Source: Leclercia adecarboxylata (GTDB lineage Bacteria; Pseudomonadota; Gammaproteobacteria; Enterobacterales; Enterobacteriaceae). From it: a DNA stretch of 64,000 bases. Below are positions 20,038-30,214 of the stretch, one piece after another. The stretch is taken from NCBI RefSeq assembly GCF_006171285.1, contig NZ_CP040889.1, positions 1,054,001 to 1,118,000 on the forward strand, read 5' to 3'. The notes under the pieces were generated by a model. That model searched no databases, was not told the DNA's origin, and saw nothing but the letters and a program-made list of their open reading frames with translations. Within the stretch, counting starts at the first letter, position 1. The number at the start of each line of letters is the position of its first letter. A program made the translations under genes and the position numbers.

Positions 20038-22916
20038 TCGTTCTTACTCCTGGGCAAAGATTGCTGCAATGCGCTCACGCTCTTCCATACCGTCCAGCCT
20101 GCAGGCGGGGTGACGTCGGCTTTTTTACTCTGGCTACCGGAAACCTGTGACAGGATAGCCATCCCCTGCGGGGCAACCACCGCCTGGTGGAAGAAGTCGG
20201 CCACTTTCTGTGGCGTGAGCTGTTTTATCTCGGCCACTACTTTATCACGCGAATCGAAGCGCATATTACCCCGATCAAAATCTTTGCTGATCTTTGACGC
20301 TTCTTCAGCCAGCGTCTGCGGCGGCTGCATCATCTGGGTAATGACCGCCTGCTGGATCTGGGCAAACTCTTCTGGCTTCATAGCGCGCAGCTTCGCTTCC
20401 GCCTGCGGGAAGAAGGCCTGGAAACGCTGCCAGAGATAATCCGGCTGTTTATCACTGCTTTGCAACAGGAAGCCCATCCCCCACTGGCGGCCAACGTTCA
20501 TCGAGAAGGCAAAGACGGCATAGCCCAGCTGCTCTTCGGTACGTAACTGGGTGTAGAACCAGGGCTGCACGATTTGTCCGAGCATGGCGCTGTACGCCGA
20601 GCTGGCGTATTCGTCATAGCCGGTCGGGACAAAGACCGCTGCCAGCGCGGAATCCGTGCTGCTGCCTGCTTTGTCGAATATCACGTTCTGCTGTTTTTCG
20701 ACCAGCACGTCCTGGTTACGACACCATTCAGTCCCCTTCGCACCCAGCTGTGTACGCACGTCCTGCGCCAGGGTTTTCGCCTGATCTTCGCTCATGTTGC
20801 CCACGACCAGGAACTCCGGGCGGGCGTTGGTTTTCAGCGCGGCACGATAGGCCATCACCTCGTCGAGGGTGATGGACGGCAGCAGCGCCCGGCGCTCTTC
20901 GCGCTGGAAATAGGGAACCTGGGAGAGCATCTGCACCGGCATGATGGCCTGATCGAAGGCTTTGCCTTTTTCGGCAGAGTCCATCATCTGCGCATACCAG
21001 GATTTCGCCTGCTCAAGCTGCTCCCCGGTGGCGGTGTAGCTGAAATAGCCTTCCAGCAACGCCTTGAACAGCTGCGGCAGACGCTGGGTATAACCGTTAG
21101 CGTTCAGCATCAGGCCATTGTTGGCGTTGGTTGAGAAACCGATCCCGCCTACCGCGGCCTGGTTGCTGAGCTGATCCAGCGCGATACCCGCCAGATAGTC
21201 ATTCAGCGCGAACATCACCTGATTTTTAGCAGTGTCCATCGCCGCAGGGTTACGCAGCACCATGCTGACGTTAGCTTTAGGCTCGCTGGCGAAATAGCGG
21301 CTGGGGGTATAGACCACGCGCAGGTCAGGTTCATCCACAATCAGCTGCGGTTTTGGATACTCTTTTGTGGGCTTGATCAGGGTGAAATCATCCGGGATAT
21401 AGGGGTTCACCTCCGGCAGCTTGAGGGCGATGCCAGCGGCTCTCTTCTGCCAGTCGGCGAAAGTTTGCTCGCTGATTTTGTCCACCTGGTACTCGGCATT
21501 CACAAAGTAGGCCGTTTTGTTATGCGGCTCGTTCGGGCTGATATACCAGATACGGGCGTTCTGCGGCGTCATCATCGCCAGGCGGGCTTTAACGGCCTCA
21601 GCATCGTATTTATCGGCGATGTTGACCGCATCCAGCGTATGCTCAACCGGCACGCGGATCATGGTGTCCGCCAGCCATTCGACGTAGTCCATATCGCGGG
21701 TGATGGAAGGATAACGGAAGTCGAGGTCCAGCACGTGCGCCAGTTCGTCGAAGTAGCGTTTATCAACGCCTTTATCACGCAGCAGCGAGAGGTAGCTGAA
21801 AATCGCGGCGACAACGTCGTCGCGATGGGCCAGCCCTTTATCGGTTAAGGTGGCAGAGATCGCCAGCACACCGCTGTTACCGTTGACGACAGGATCGGAG
21901 TCCGCGCGGATGCCTTCCACCAGACCCTGCTTTTGCAGCCAGTCGGAGAGCGTGTCCGGGCTACGGTTGCCAATCAGATAGTTAACCAGTTCGTCGGTTT
22001 TGCTGCGAAACTGCGCCGTATTGTTATCAATACGGAATTCAACGCGCAGCACCTTACGCGGCATCGCGGGAACATAGTGAATGATTAACCCTTTCTGGGC
22101 GTCGGTGACCACCGGAACGGTAGTTTCCGGGCGGGTAATATTTTTATTCGGCACGCGGCCATAGGTCTGGGCCGCCAGCTGCGCCAGTTCCGGCAGCGGC
22201 TTATTGCTGTACACCACGGCCTTCATCAGGTTAGCGGAGTAGTATTTGTCGCGGAATGCGTGCAGTGCGTCGAGCACCGGGCTACCCGGTTTATCGCTCA
22301 GCGTCTCAAGGTTACCGCCGGAAAAGCGAGAGCCGGGGTGCGCAGGGTTGATGGTTTCGGCGCTGACCTGCGCCATACGCATACCGTCCCGGGTACGCGC
22401 CAGCGTCAGCTCCGAGTTAACGGCGTTGCGCTCACGATCGGCATATTTTTTATCCAGCAGCGGCGCGGCAATGGCGTCCGCAAGACGATCGACTGCACCT
22501 TCCAGCGCATCGTTTTCGACTTCCAGATAAAAAGCCGTCCGGTAGGGCGCGGTGCTGGCGTTATGGCTGCCACCGTGCATTTTTAAAAATTCGGCCAGGC
22601 TGTCAGGCTGCGGATACTTCTTTGAGCCCATCAGGGTCATGTGCTCAAGATAGTGCGCCAGTCCCGGATGGGATTCCGGATCTTCCAGCGAGCCCACCGG
22701 CACCACCAGCGCCGACAGTGACTTTACGGCCTGAGGGTCGGAAACCAGCAGCACGACCATCCCGTTATCGAGGCGGATCGCCTGATAGTCACGGGTGTCT
22801 TTATCACTTTTGCGGATCGTTTCCTGAACGGGTTGCCAACCGGTATTTGCCTGACTGAGGGGGGCCCAAAGAGCGACGAACAAAACCAACGATTTCAACA
22901 AGGTGCTGCCTGGCAT
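20034..22916 (-). CDS. ptrA: Protease III (pitrilysin)
   Basis: Periplasmic M16 zinc metalloprotease degrading small proteins and peptides. The 960 residues start with a Sec signal peptide (cleavage near SQA-N at about 23). The inverted zinc motif HYLEH gives H88, E91 and H92, and E169 in NSELTLA is the third ligand, all at the E. coli positions. The gene lies inside the recC-ptrA-recB-recD array although it has no known role in recombination; its stop overlaps the recB start by 4 bases. Confidence 0.96.
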   Translation of the reverse strand: MPGSTLLKSLVLFVALWAPLSQANTGWQPVQETIRKSDKDTRDYQAIRLDNGMVVLLVSDPQAVKSLSALVVPVGSLEDPESHPGLAHYLEHMTLMGSKKYPQPDSLAEFLKMHGGSHNASTAPYRTAFYLEVENDALEGAVDRLADAIAAPLLDKKYADRERNAVNSELTLARTRDGMRMAQVSAETINPAHPGSRFSGGNLETLSDKPGSPVLDALHAFRDKYYSANLMKAVVYSNKPLPELAQLAAQTYGRVPNKNITRPETTVPVVTDAQKGLIIHYVPAMPRKVLRVEFRIDNNTAQFRSKTDELVNYLIGNRSPDTLSDWLQKQGLVEGIRADSDPVVNGNSGVLAISATLTDKGLAHRDDVVAAIFSYLSLLRDKGVDKRYFDELAHVLDLDFRYPSITRDMDYVEWLADTMIRVPVEHTLDAVNIADKYDAEAVKARLAMMTPQNARIWYISPNEPHNKTAYFVNAEYQVDKISEQTFADWQKRAAGIALKLPEVNPYIPDDFTLIKPTKEYPKPQLIVDEPDLRVVYTPSRYFASEPKANVSMVLRNPAAMDTAKNQVMFALNDYLAGIALDQLSNQAAVGGIGFSTNANNGLMLNANGYTQRLPQLFKALLEGYFSYTATGEQLEQAKSWYAQMMDSAEKGKAFDQAIMPVQMLSQVPYFQREERRALLPSITLDEVMAYRAALKTNARPEFLVVGNMSEDQAKTLAQDVRTQLGAKGTEWCRNQDVLVEKQQNVIFDKAGSSTDSALAAVFVPTGYDEYASSAYSAMLGQIVQPWFYTQLRTEEQLGYAVFAFSMNVGRQWGMGFLLQSSDKQPDYLWQRFQAFFPQAEAKLRAMKPEEFAQIQQAVITQMMQPPQTLAEEASKISKDFDRGNMRFDSRDKVVAEIKQLTPQKVADFFHQAVVAPQGMAILSQVSGSQSKKADVTPPAGWTVWKSVSALQQSLPRSKNE

Positions 22917-23057
22917 TCACTACCTCTTCATCACGGACATCATCATTAACAAGCTTCGTGCCGGACAAGCCAGCATCTCTTTGTTTTGGTACATCAGTCC
23001 ATGACAAGATGCGCATCATAAATGAATGCCCATCCCTGTGCAATTTTTATACAAATG

Positions 23058-26000
23058 TCAGGACTGATTAAATTTATACAGCGGCAACAGGTAGCGTCGG
23101 GCCTCGTCGGTAATCGCCTCAAAGTACTCAGGTTCAAGGGTTCGCCATAAGCGTTGATACCAGACGTCGTCACCCTCGCCACTGACCATCATGTTGCCTT
23201 CGTAGGCCTGCAAAAATTTACTGCGCGCTTTTTGCAGGGTTGCGTCATCCGTTAACATGGCATCATTTGTGGCGTCGTAACAGGTTTTAATCCACGCCCC
23301 CCCACTTTCTGGCAGCAGCAGCAGAGGCTTATTCATCCCCTGCAGATAACCCTCAACCAGCTGCGACAGATAGTTCATTGCCTGTTCAGCGGGAAGCGCC
23401 GGGAAGCGCCATTCGCCGTCTTTACGTACAAACAACCGGCTCTCACCTTCGCCACCGCTCGCACAGTAGACAAGGTGTTCCAGCCAAAGTTGCAAACCTT
23501 GTGAAACGCTGAGCATCGACGGCCGCCAGCGCAGCAGCCCGTCAGGCTGCACATGCTGCAGCCACCCCGTCAGATTGATACCGTTGCAATTGAGATCGAT
23601 CTCCATGCTCGTACCAGGCTGACGGCACTCAATCACCCGGCCTGCCAGCGCCTGCATCTCCTGACACTGGGCGTCCCAGACGATCTCACCGAAGGCACCA
23701 TACGGCAGTTGTCCCGCAGCGCGATAGTGCCGGAACAGCTTCTGCGCATCCTCCTGCTCCACCAGCGCATTCAGCAGCTGCTGGTTAAGCTGATAACGGC
23801 TTAAGCCATCCAGCGTAAACGGCTCGGCATCCGGGATCTCGCTCTCCTCGGAGCGGAAGTTCACCTGCAACCGCATCTGGAAAAAGGCCCGCACCGGGTG
23901 GGCCCAGAAGCGCTGAAGCTGCTCGAAGGGGACAGTATCGATCGCTAACGGCTTCAGGGTCTGGATAAAGTCGCCATGGGCAACCCCTTCTCTCTTCGCG
24001 GCGGGCAGCCATTCCCGGGCGTAGCTCTGCTGCTCGTTGTCCTCGTAGTTAACGGCATCAAACGGCATACGGCTGTGGCAGCAGGTGATATGCGCTTTTA
24101 CGCGCTTTTCGCTTTCGTCACAGTTGAGCTCTTCATCGCCCGGCAGATAGTGGCTTTGGCCGATGTAGTCCACCAGTTCCTGCACCAGCACGGAGGGGAA
24201 ACGCTCGCTGTTATCCTGAATCGAGCGGCCGATATAGCTGATATAGAGCTGCTGTTGCGCGGAGATCAGCGCCTCAAGGAACAGATAGCGGTCATCATCG
24301 CGACGACTGCGGTCGCCGCGCTGCGCATTCTGACTCATTAAATCAAAGCCCAGCGGCGCCAGCGCGCGCGGGTAAATACCGTCGTTCATGCCCAGCAGGC
24401 AGACAACCTTAAACGGAATGGAACGCATCGGCATCAGGGTGCAGATATTCACCGGCCCGGCGAGAAAACGCTGGCTGATACGTTCCTGATCGAGACGCTG
24501 GGTGAGTTCATCCCGCAACAGCGACAGGGGTATCGCTTCGCCATAATGCGAGGAGATACCCTCGTCGATAATGGCCTGCCACTGCTGCTCGATTAACGCC
24601 ATTGCCGCTTCGGTTTCCTGGTCCGGCAGGAAGAAATCATTGAGCATCTCCCGGCACACCGGCATCCACTCGTCAAGCGGACGGGCCTTCATCAACTCCC
24701 GACGCCAGCGATTAAGCTGCATCAGGAGCGAAGCCAGGTGCCCGACCAGTTCGGCGATTAAGCCGCTGGATTCGTCATAAGGCAGAACGGCATTCCACTC
24801 TCCCTGACTGCTCTCCATGGCGTAGCCGAGCAGCATACGCGTAAGACCAAACTGCCAGGTGTGCTGACCGGTGACAGGCAGCTCAAACTCCTGCACGTTG
24901 TCATCGTCCATCCCCCAGCGCACGCCCGATTCGTTGACCCACTGGCGCAGGTAGCGCAGTGCGTCCTCATCGATATCAAAACGGGCTGCCAGCACCGGAA
25001 CATCCAGCAGAGCCAGTACATCTTCCGGAACGAAGCGGCTATCCGGCAGGGAAAGCAGGCTGACAAACGCCTGCAGCGCCGGGTGAGACTGGCGAGCACG
25101 ACGGTCTGAAATCGTAAACGGCAGATAGCGATCGCCCGTGGCACTACCAAATACGGCCTGAATATAGGGGCTGTAGCTGTCGATATCCGCCACCATCACC
25201 ACGATATCGCGCGGCGTCAGGTCAGGATCGTCTTCCAGCATCGCCAGCAGTTTATCGTGCAGTACTTCCACCTCACGCTGCGGGCTATGGCACAGGTGAA
25301 CGGTCACGCTGCGATCGTCAGGATCGAGCAGGCGCTTGCTGTCGCTACGGGAAAACTCTTTGGCGGTGATCCCTGTAACCGCGCGGTTATCCAGCTCCAG
25401 GATGTCCCGCTGGACGTTGTGCAGAATGCTGTCCGGACTGACATCCGCAAAGGCGTCGACATCCCCCTCGCCGGAGGCGGTCATCTCCGAGAGCATGTAG
25501 ATATAGTCGCGCCCCAGCTTGCCCCAGGAGGCCAGCAGCGGGTTCGGTAAGTTCTGTATACCCTGTTCGTCAAAGAGCTCAGACGCCGTCTCGCTGTCCT
25601 TAAAGAGCGGCACCGTGCCCTCGTCAAACAGGCGGCGACGCTGGCGGGTCACCATACGGGCCAGCCAGCGGGCATCCTGAATATCCCCCCAGTAATGGCG
25701 ACAGGGATTGGTAAACAGAATATGGATGTCGATGTGCCTGCCCAGCGCATTCAGCGCTTTCAGGTAGATCGGCGGCAGGGCTGATATGCCGCAGATAAAG
25801 ACCCGGGACGGCAACCCGGCGGGCGTCTCAGAGGCGGATTCCAGGGTCGCGATAAAGCGATCATAGAGATTCGCACGGTGCCACTGCGGCTGGCCCAGCT
25901 GTTCAGTATGCTCAACCAGCGCTTTCCACAACGGTGCCTGCCAGATTTGCGCCTGGTCGAGGCCGTCGACAAGCTCGCCCGCTTCCCAGCGCGTTAACCA

Positions 26001-26432
26001 CTCCGGCCGGTAGACCAGATACTGGTCATACAGATCCGCCGTCCTTGATGCCAGCTGGAACAGTTTTCGTTTATCGGTATCGTCGTTCAGGTAGTGGCGC
26101 AGCATGACGAACTCGTCATGGGTCAACATCTCAGGCAGCAGCGACATCAGCTTCCAGCTCATGCTCTGCTTGTTGAATGCGCTCTGTTTTGGGATCTCCG
26201 GCAGCACGCGGACAAACATATCCCAGATAAAGCTGGCCGGCAGCGGGAAATCAATGTTGGCGGCGATACCAAACTTTTGCGAAAGGGACATCTGTAACCA
26301 CTGCGCCATACCGGTGCTCTGAACCAGGATCATCTCCGGTTCAAAGGGATCGTCGAGCCGCTGCTGTTCGACAATAAACTCCATCAGTGCTTCCAGCACA
26401 TCAAGACGGTTTGAGTGGTAGACCCTTAACAT
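23058..26432 (-). CDS. recC: Exodeoxyribonuclease V gamma subunit RecC
   Basis: RecBCD subunit that holds the split DNA strands and recognises Chi through an inactive helicase-like fold. With the MLRVYHSNRLDVLEALM start the protein has 1124 residues, against 1122 in E. coli. The upstream ATG (MGAA) adds four residues without support. Conserved stretches such as LVQSTGMAQWLQ, ADIDSYSPYIQAVFG and CLLGMNDGIYPR are visible. It follows ppdC by 12 bp and is separated from ptrA by 141 bp, where a ptrA promoter may lie. Confidence 0.96.
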   Translation of the reverse strand: MLRVYHSNRLDVLEALMEFIVEQQRLDDPFEPEMILVQSTGMAQWLQMSLSQKFGIAANIDFPLPASFIWDMFVRVLPEIPKQSAFNKQSMSWKLMSLLPEMLTHDEFVMLRHYLNDDTDKRKLFQLASRTADLYDQYLVYRPEWLTRWEAGELVDGLDQAQIWQAPLWKALVEHTEQLGQPQWHRANLYDRFIATLESASETPAGLPSRVFICGISALPPIYLKALNALGRHIDIHILFTNPCRHYWGDIQDARWLARMVTRQRRRLFDEGTVPLFKDSETASELFDEQGIQNLPNPLLASWGKLGRDYIYMLSEMTASGEGDVDAFADVSPDSILHNVQRDILELDNRAVTGITAKEFSRSDSKRLLDPDDRSVTVHLCHSPQREVEVLHDKLLAMLEDDPDLTPRDIVVMVADIDSYSPYIQAVFGSATGDRYLPFTISDRRARQSHPALQAFVSLLSLPDSRFVPEDVLALLDVPVLAARFDIDEDALRYLRQWVNESGVRWGMDDDNVQEFELPVTGQHTWQFGLTRMLLGYAMESSQGEWNAVLPYDESSGLIAELVGHLASLLMQLNRWRRELMKARPLDEWMPVCREMLNDFFLPDQETEAAMALIEQQWQAIIDEGISSHYGEAIPLSLLRDELTQRLDQERISQRFLAGPVNICTLMPMRSIPFKVVCLLGMNDGIYPRALAPLGFDLMSQNAQRGDRSRRDDDRYLFLEALISAQQQLYISYIGRSIQDNSERFPSVLVQELVDYIGQSHYLPGDEELNCDESEKRVKAHITCCHSRMPFDAVNYEDNEQQSYAREWLPAAKREGVAHGDFIQTLKPLAIDTVPFEQLQRFWAHPVRAFFQMRLQVNFRSEESEIPDAEPFTLDGLSRYQLNQQLLNALVEQEDAQKLFRHYRAAGQLPYGAFGEIVWDAQCQEMQALAGRVIECRQPGTSMEIDLNCNGINLTGWLQHVQPDGLLRWRPSMLSVSQGLQLWLEHLVYCASGGEGESRLFVRKDGEWRFPALPAEQAMNYLSQLVEGYLQGMNKPLLLLPESGGAWIKTCYDATNDAMLTDDATLQKARSKFLQAYEGNMMVSGEGDDVWYQRLWRTLEPEYFEAITDEARRYLLPLYKFNQS

Positions 26433-26444
26433 CGCTGCTCCCAA

Positions 26445-26768
26445 CTACTGGCTAACCGGGCAGTGCAGGCGCGTCATTTGACCCTGCCGACCCAGAGGAG
26501 AAATAAGTTTGACCGAGATGCTGACACATCCAGCCTGTGTTGTCTGCATCCTGTTTACCTGCCAGCCGGCGGGAACATCCCCGGCGCTCAGCTGTGACTG
26601 TGCGTGAACATAACGCCAGAGCTGGCGATACTGCTCAAGGGTGACAAACCGACTGGCTAAAACACGATGGTAACCCGCCAGCGCGGTGACGACCAAGACC
26701 ATCAGCATCATCGCCAGCAGGACTTCCACCATGCTGAACCCCTTCTGTCTGGCTACGGTTGCTGACAT
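26445..26768 (-). CDS. ppdC: Prepilin-type protein PpdC
   Basis: Small type IV pilin-like protein, 107 residues from MSATVARQKGFSMVEVLLAM. The class III signal is KG|FSMVE, with cleavage by prepilin peptidase expected after glycine and a glutamate at +5, followed by a hydrophobic helix. A much longer frame exists upstream but runs through ygdB. The start lies inside ygdB, with a 16-base overlap. Role unknown; grouped with ppdA, ppdB and ygdB as minor pseudopilin-like proteins. Confidence 0.9.
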   Translation of the reverse strand: MSATVARQKGFSMVEVLLAMMLMVLVVTALAGYHRVLASRFVTLEQYRQLWRYVHAQSQLSAGDVPAGWQVNRMQTTQAGCVSISVKLISPLGRQGQMTRLHCPVSQ

Positions 26769-27157
26769 AACGCCCTCTCCTTTATGGGACAAAAATCGCT
26801 CCAGCCGTGCGGCGAAAAACGTACGCCGTCTGCCGTTACCTCGCCCTGCCGCCACAGCGTGATGCTGTCGCTGCTGGCGATAAGCAGCGCGCGTGTTTCT
26901 ATCAGGCGCAAACAGACCCGCCACGGCTGTTGCGGATGCTGCTGGCATGCGTAGTCCCCCTGCGTTTGCCAGTCGAGCGTTCTCCCCCACTCCAGCGCGG
27001 ACTGAGCTATCGCCTGATGCTCTGTCGCCTGGCGCTCTGTACTAACGATACGCGCCAGTGAATCAAGCTGCTGATTAAGCCCGGCCAGCATCAGGCTGCC
27101 CAGAATTAACAGCAGGAGCACCAGCGCCAGCGACGACATTCCCCGCTCACGGCTCAC
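26753..27157 (-). CDS. ygdB: DUF2509 protein YgdB
   Basis: Pilin-operon protein of 134 residues. The N-terminus MSRERGMSSLALVLLLLILGSLMLAGL has a hydrophobic helix but replaces the FTLxE pattern by MSSLAL, similar to PilX-type minor pilins. It overlaps ppdB by 4 bases and ppdC by 16. The function is not established; position suggests a component of the same pseudopilin complex. Confidence 0.88.
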   Translation of the reverse strand: MSRERGMSSLALVLLLLILGSLMLAGLNQQLDSLARIVSTERQATEHQAIAQSALEWGRTLDWQTQGDYACQQHPQQPWRVCLRLIETRALLIASSDSITLWRQGEVTADGVRFSPHGWSDFCPIKERALCQQP

Positions 27158-27717
27158 AAATTAAATCCGGTCACGATGTGGTGCGCCTCAACGCCGCCAT
27201 CGCGCTTCCCCTTAACGGAAGCCGCCAGCGTCAGACTCAGCTCCGGCGCAAAGCCCGCCCGTGTCATACGTTGCACCTGAAAACGCAGCACTCTGATCCT
27301 GTCGGGATCGGTCATCCTCTCCCACCCCTTCCCTTCGCAGTGCGTCGCGCCGCGCAATGTTTCCAGCGCGCCGCCGCTCAGGCGAAAACCGGTCTGTTCT
27401 GCCGCGGCCGCGGGAGTTGTTTCCCAGCGGCCGTTGCTGTTTTCGTCCCACTGCACAATGACACATTCTCCACCCTGCCCAATTTTCAGCGCCTCACCAA
27501 CGCACTCGCCTGCACAATATCCGGCGCGCTGCAGATGCTTACCGATGCTGCTTACGCGTAGCCAGAGCTCCTCTTCAAGCTCCTGCTGTTTCGTCAGCAC
27601 AGTGACAGACTGCTGTAGCGCGGGCAAAAACCGCGCGGCGCTCAACAGCAGCACGCTGCTTATCGCCATGGCTATCAGCAATTCCGTCAAAGAAAATCCC
27701 TGCTGCTTCAGCGACAC
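27154..27717 (-). CDS. ppdB: Prepilin-type protein PpdB
   Basis: Type IV pilin-like protein with the class III signal QQG|FSLTELLIAMAISS and a long hydrophobic helix. I chose GTG at 27717 (GTGTCGCTGAAGCAG), which gives 187 residues as in E. coli; the longer frame to 27780 lies within ppdA. The start overlaps ppdA by 10 bases. PilW-like features such as WLRVSSIGKHLQRAGYC are present. Confidence 0.88.
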   Translation of the reverse strand: MSLKQQGFSLTELLIAMAISSVLLLSAARFLPALQQSVTVLTKQQELEEELWLRVSSIGKHLQRAGYCAGECVGEALKIGQGGECVIVQWDENSNGRWETTPAAAAEQTGFRLSGGALETLRGATHCEGKGWERMTDPDRIRVLRFQVQRMTRAGFAPELSLTLAASVKGKRDGGVEAHHIVTGFNL

Positions 27718-28172
27718 GCGAACTCTCCCTTGCCGTTGCACATGCGGATACGCCCCCACGAGGAGATGACGATCAGCCACTCACCGGCCTGGCTTTGCAG
27801 TCTTACTCGTCCGGCCCAGGCGGTATCCCGTAAACCATAAAACCCCAGCGCAGGCGTTAACTCGGTGATGCTGATATTTCCCCACTGCGGAATAAGCACA
27901 AAGGCGCTGTCTGCCCGACACTCAGCCATATCCGTCTTTAACAGGCACCACCGTTTTCCGTCCAGTTTCAGGGTGACGACATGGTCACGGTTATTGCGCC
28001 AGGCATCATTGCGTAGCACCACCAGATAATCCCGCACCTGGCGCGCCGTCTGCCATAGCTGCTGTTGCCGCTGCCAGCTCCGCCAGCCGTACAGCCCTGC
28101 CGCGCTCAGCGTCATGATGAGCGAGAGGGCGATCAGCATTTCCATGAGGGTGAACCCCTTTTCCTTTTTCAT
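27708..28172 (-). CDS. ppdA: Prepilin-type protein PpdA
   Basis: First of four overlapping pilin-like genes. From MKKEKGFTLMEMLIALSL it has 154 residues, with prepilin cleavage expected at KG|FTLME. The C-terminal part (LGFYGLRDTAWAGRVRL) matches the GspH/FimT-like family. It lies downstream of thyA on the same strand, beyond a terminator and about 140 bp of spacer. No pilus assembly ATPase is encoded nearby. Confidence 0.88.
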   Translation of the reverse strand: MKKEKGFTLMEMLIALSLIMTLSAAGLYGWRSWQRQQQLWQTARQVRDYLVVLRNDAWRNNRDHVVTLKLDGKRWCLLKTDMAECRADSAFVLIPQWGNISITELTPALGFYGLRDTAWAGRVRLQSQAGEWLIVISSWGRIRMCNGKGEFACR

Positions 28173-28310
28173 GGCAGCAGTGTGCCGTGAGGAGATCAGC
28201 AATTCGAGAGGCAGTTAGGCGATTTACGAGGCGCTTTCCGCGCTTTTTTAGGGGTTGCAGCGCGTTGCATTTCTTGCGGAAACAGGCTCGCAAAACGCGT
28301 AAGCAGGCAT

Positions 28311-28338
28311 AAAAAAACCGGCGCAGAGGGCGCCGGTT
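28311..28338 (-). terminator. Intrinsic terminator after thyA
   Basis: On the minus strand ACCGGCG and CGCCGGT form a 7-bp stem with a 7-base loop, followed by a T-run. It begins about 17 bp past the thyA stop and separates lgt-thyA from the ppdA group. Confidence 0.85.
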
Positions 28339-28355
28339 ATGTCAGGATTGCAGCA

Positions 28356-29150
28356 TCAGATGGCTACAGGGGCTTTGATCCCCGGATGCGGGTCGTAACC
28401 TTCGATTTCGAAATCTTCAAAGCGATAGTCGAAAATGGAGTCCGGTTTACGTTTGATAACCAGCTTCGGCAACGCACGCGGCTCGCGGGTCAGTTGCAGA
28501 TGGGTCTGCTCCATATGGTTGCTGTACAGGTGGGTATCCCCGCCGGTCCAGACAAAATCCCCCACTTCGAGGTCACACTGCTGAGCCATCATATGCACCA
28601 GTAACGCGTAGCTGGCGATGTTGAACGGCAGGCCGAGGAAGACGTCGCAGGAGCGTTGATAGAGCTGGCAGGAGAGCTTGCCATCCGCTACGTAGAACTG
28701 GAAAAACGCGTGGCACGGGGCCAGGGCCATTTTATCCAGTTCGCCCACGTTCCAGGCCGACACAATAATACGGCGCGAGTCTGGATCGTTTTTCAGCTGG
28801 TTCATCACGGTGGTGATCTGGTCGATGTGGCGGCCATCCGGCGTTGGCCAGGCGCGCCATTGCTTGCCGTATACCGGGCCCAGGTCGCCATTTTCGTCCG
28901 CCCATTCGTCCCAGATAGAGACGTTGTTCTCACGCAAATAAGCGACATTGGTATCGCCCTGCAGGAACCAGAGCAGCTCATGAATAATTGAGCGTAAGTG
29001 GCAGCGCTTGGTTGTGACCAGCGGAAAACCTTCCTGCAGGTTGAAGCGCATCTGGTGCCCAAAAATGGAAAGGGTACCGGTGCCGGTACGATCGTTTTTT
29101 GGTGTGCCCTCATCGAGCACTTTTTGCATCAGTTCAAGATACTGTTTCAT
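28356..29150 (-). CDS. thyA: Thymidylate synthase
   Basis: Converts dUMP to dTMP with methylenetetrahydrofolate. The 264-residue protein has the catalytic cysteine at 146 ([10 protein letters not shown]) and the folate/dUMP-binding [11 protein letters not shown] and [20 protein letters not shown] stretches. It begins 6 bp after lgt, so the two form an operon, as in E. coli. Confidence 0.98.
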   Translation of the reverse strand: MKQYLELMQKVLDEGTPKNDRTGTGTLSIFGHQMRFNLQEGFPLVTTKRCHLRSIIHELLWFLQGDTNVAYLRENNVSIWDEWADENGDLGPVYGKQWRAWPTPDGRHIDQITTVMNQLKNDPDSRRIIVSAWNVGELDKMALAPCHAFFQFYVADGKLSCQLYQRSCDVFLGLPFNIASYALLVHMMAQQCDLEVGDFVWTGGDTHLYSNHMEQTHLQLTREPRALPKLVIKRKPDSIFDYRFEDFEIEGYDPHPGIKAPVAI

Positions 29151-29156
29151 GATTCC

Positions 29157-30029
29157 TCAGGAGACCTGTTGCTGTGGACGACGATACGCCCAGACCATCA
29201 TTGCAATACCCGCGACGATCATCGGTACAGAGAGGATCTGCCCCATGCTGATGTACTGCACCCACGCACCGGTAAACTGCGCATCCGGCTGGCGGAAGAA
29301 TTCAACGATGATGCGGAACGCGCCATACCCAATCAGGAACAGGCCAGACACAGAGCCCGTCGGACGCGGTTTACGGATAAACAGGTTCAGAATGATAAAC
29401 AGCACGACACCTTCCAGCGCCATTTCATACAGCTGCGACATATGGCGCGGCAGGACGCCGTAGGTATCGAAAATCGACTGCCATTCCGGGTGCGACGGCA
29501 GCAGCGCCAAATCTTCAGCACGAGACTGCGGGAACAGCATGGTAAAGGATACGCTCGGATCGACGCGGCCCCACAGCTCACCGTTGATGAAGTTACCGAG
29601 ACGACCTGCCCCCAGACCAAACGGGATCAGCGGCGCAATAAAGTCAGCAACCTGGAAGAAGCTGCGTTTGGTGCGTTTCGCGAAGATGATCATCACCAGG
29701 ATGACGCCAATCAGGCCACCGTGGAAGGACATCCCGCCGTCCCAGACGCGGAACAGGTAAAGCGGATCGTTCAGGAAGACCGGGAAGTTGTAAAACAGCA
29801 CGTAGCCGATACGACCGCCAAGGAAAACGCCAAGGAAACCGGCATACAGCAGGTTTTCCACTTCGTCTTTGGTCCAGCCGCTGCCAGGACGTTTGGCGCG
29901 ACGGCCAGCCAGCCACATGGCAAAAACAAAGCCGACAAGATACATCAGTCCGTACCAGTGAAGCGCAACGGGTCCTACTGAGAAAATGACCGGATCAAAC
30001 TCCGGAAAATGCAGATAGCCACTGTTCAT
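29157..30029 (-). CDS. lgt: Prolipoprotein diacylglyceryl transferase
   Basis: Inner-membrane enzyme that adds diacylglycerol from phosphatidylglycerol to the lipobox cysteine of prolipoproteins. The 290-residue protein has about seven membrane segments, the SFHGGLIG motif with the essential histidine near residue 103 and the Lgt signature [16 protein letters not shown] near residues 138-154. It would process the lipoproteins YgdI, YgdR and MltA encoded in this window. It is upstream of thyA by 6 bp. Confidence 0.97.
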   Translation of the reverse strand: MNSGYLHFPEFDPVIFSVGPVALHWYGLMYLVGFVFAMWLAGRRAKRPGSGWTKDEVENLLYAGFLGVFLGGRIGYVLFYNFPVFLNDPLYLFRVWDGGMSFHGGLIGVILVMIIFAKRTKRSFFQVADFIAPLIPFGLGAGRLGNFINGELWGRVDPSVSFTMLFPQSRAEDLALLPSHPEWQSIFDTYGVLPRHMSQLYEMALEGVVLFIILNLFIRKPRPTGSVSGLFLIGYGAFRIIVEFFRQPDAQFTGAWVQYISMGQILSVPMIVAGIAMMVWAYRRPQQQVS

Positions 30030-30177
30030 CTGTCACCACAAGATGTTGTTATTCCGCTGAAAGTGGACAGCGGTAGCGAAGCGCGCAGAGGAATACCCTG
30101 CGCTCCAAAGTTGCGAATCATAGCACAAGCGAGCGTGGAGGTTGCGCCGGAGATGTAAAAGATGTGTATAGGGGGTT

Positions 30178-30207
30178 GTATCCCTCTGCCCGAAGGTCGA
30201 GGGATAC
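30178..30207 (-). other. Hairpin after ptsP
   Basis: A 9-bp perfect inverted repeat (GTATCCCTC / GAGGGATAC) with a 12-base loop lies 8 bp past the ptsP stop and upstream of lgt. There is no T-run on either side, so it is probably an mRNA-end structure or a weak terminator. Confidence 0.5.
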
Positions 30208-30214
30208 CCGGGGC

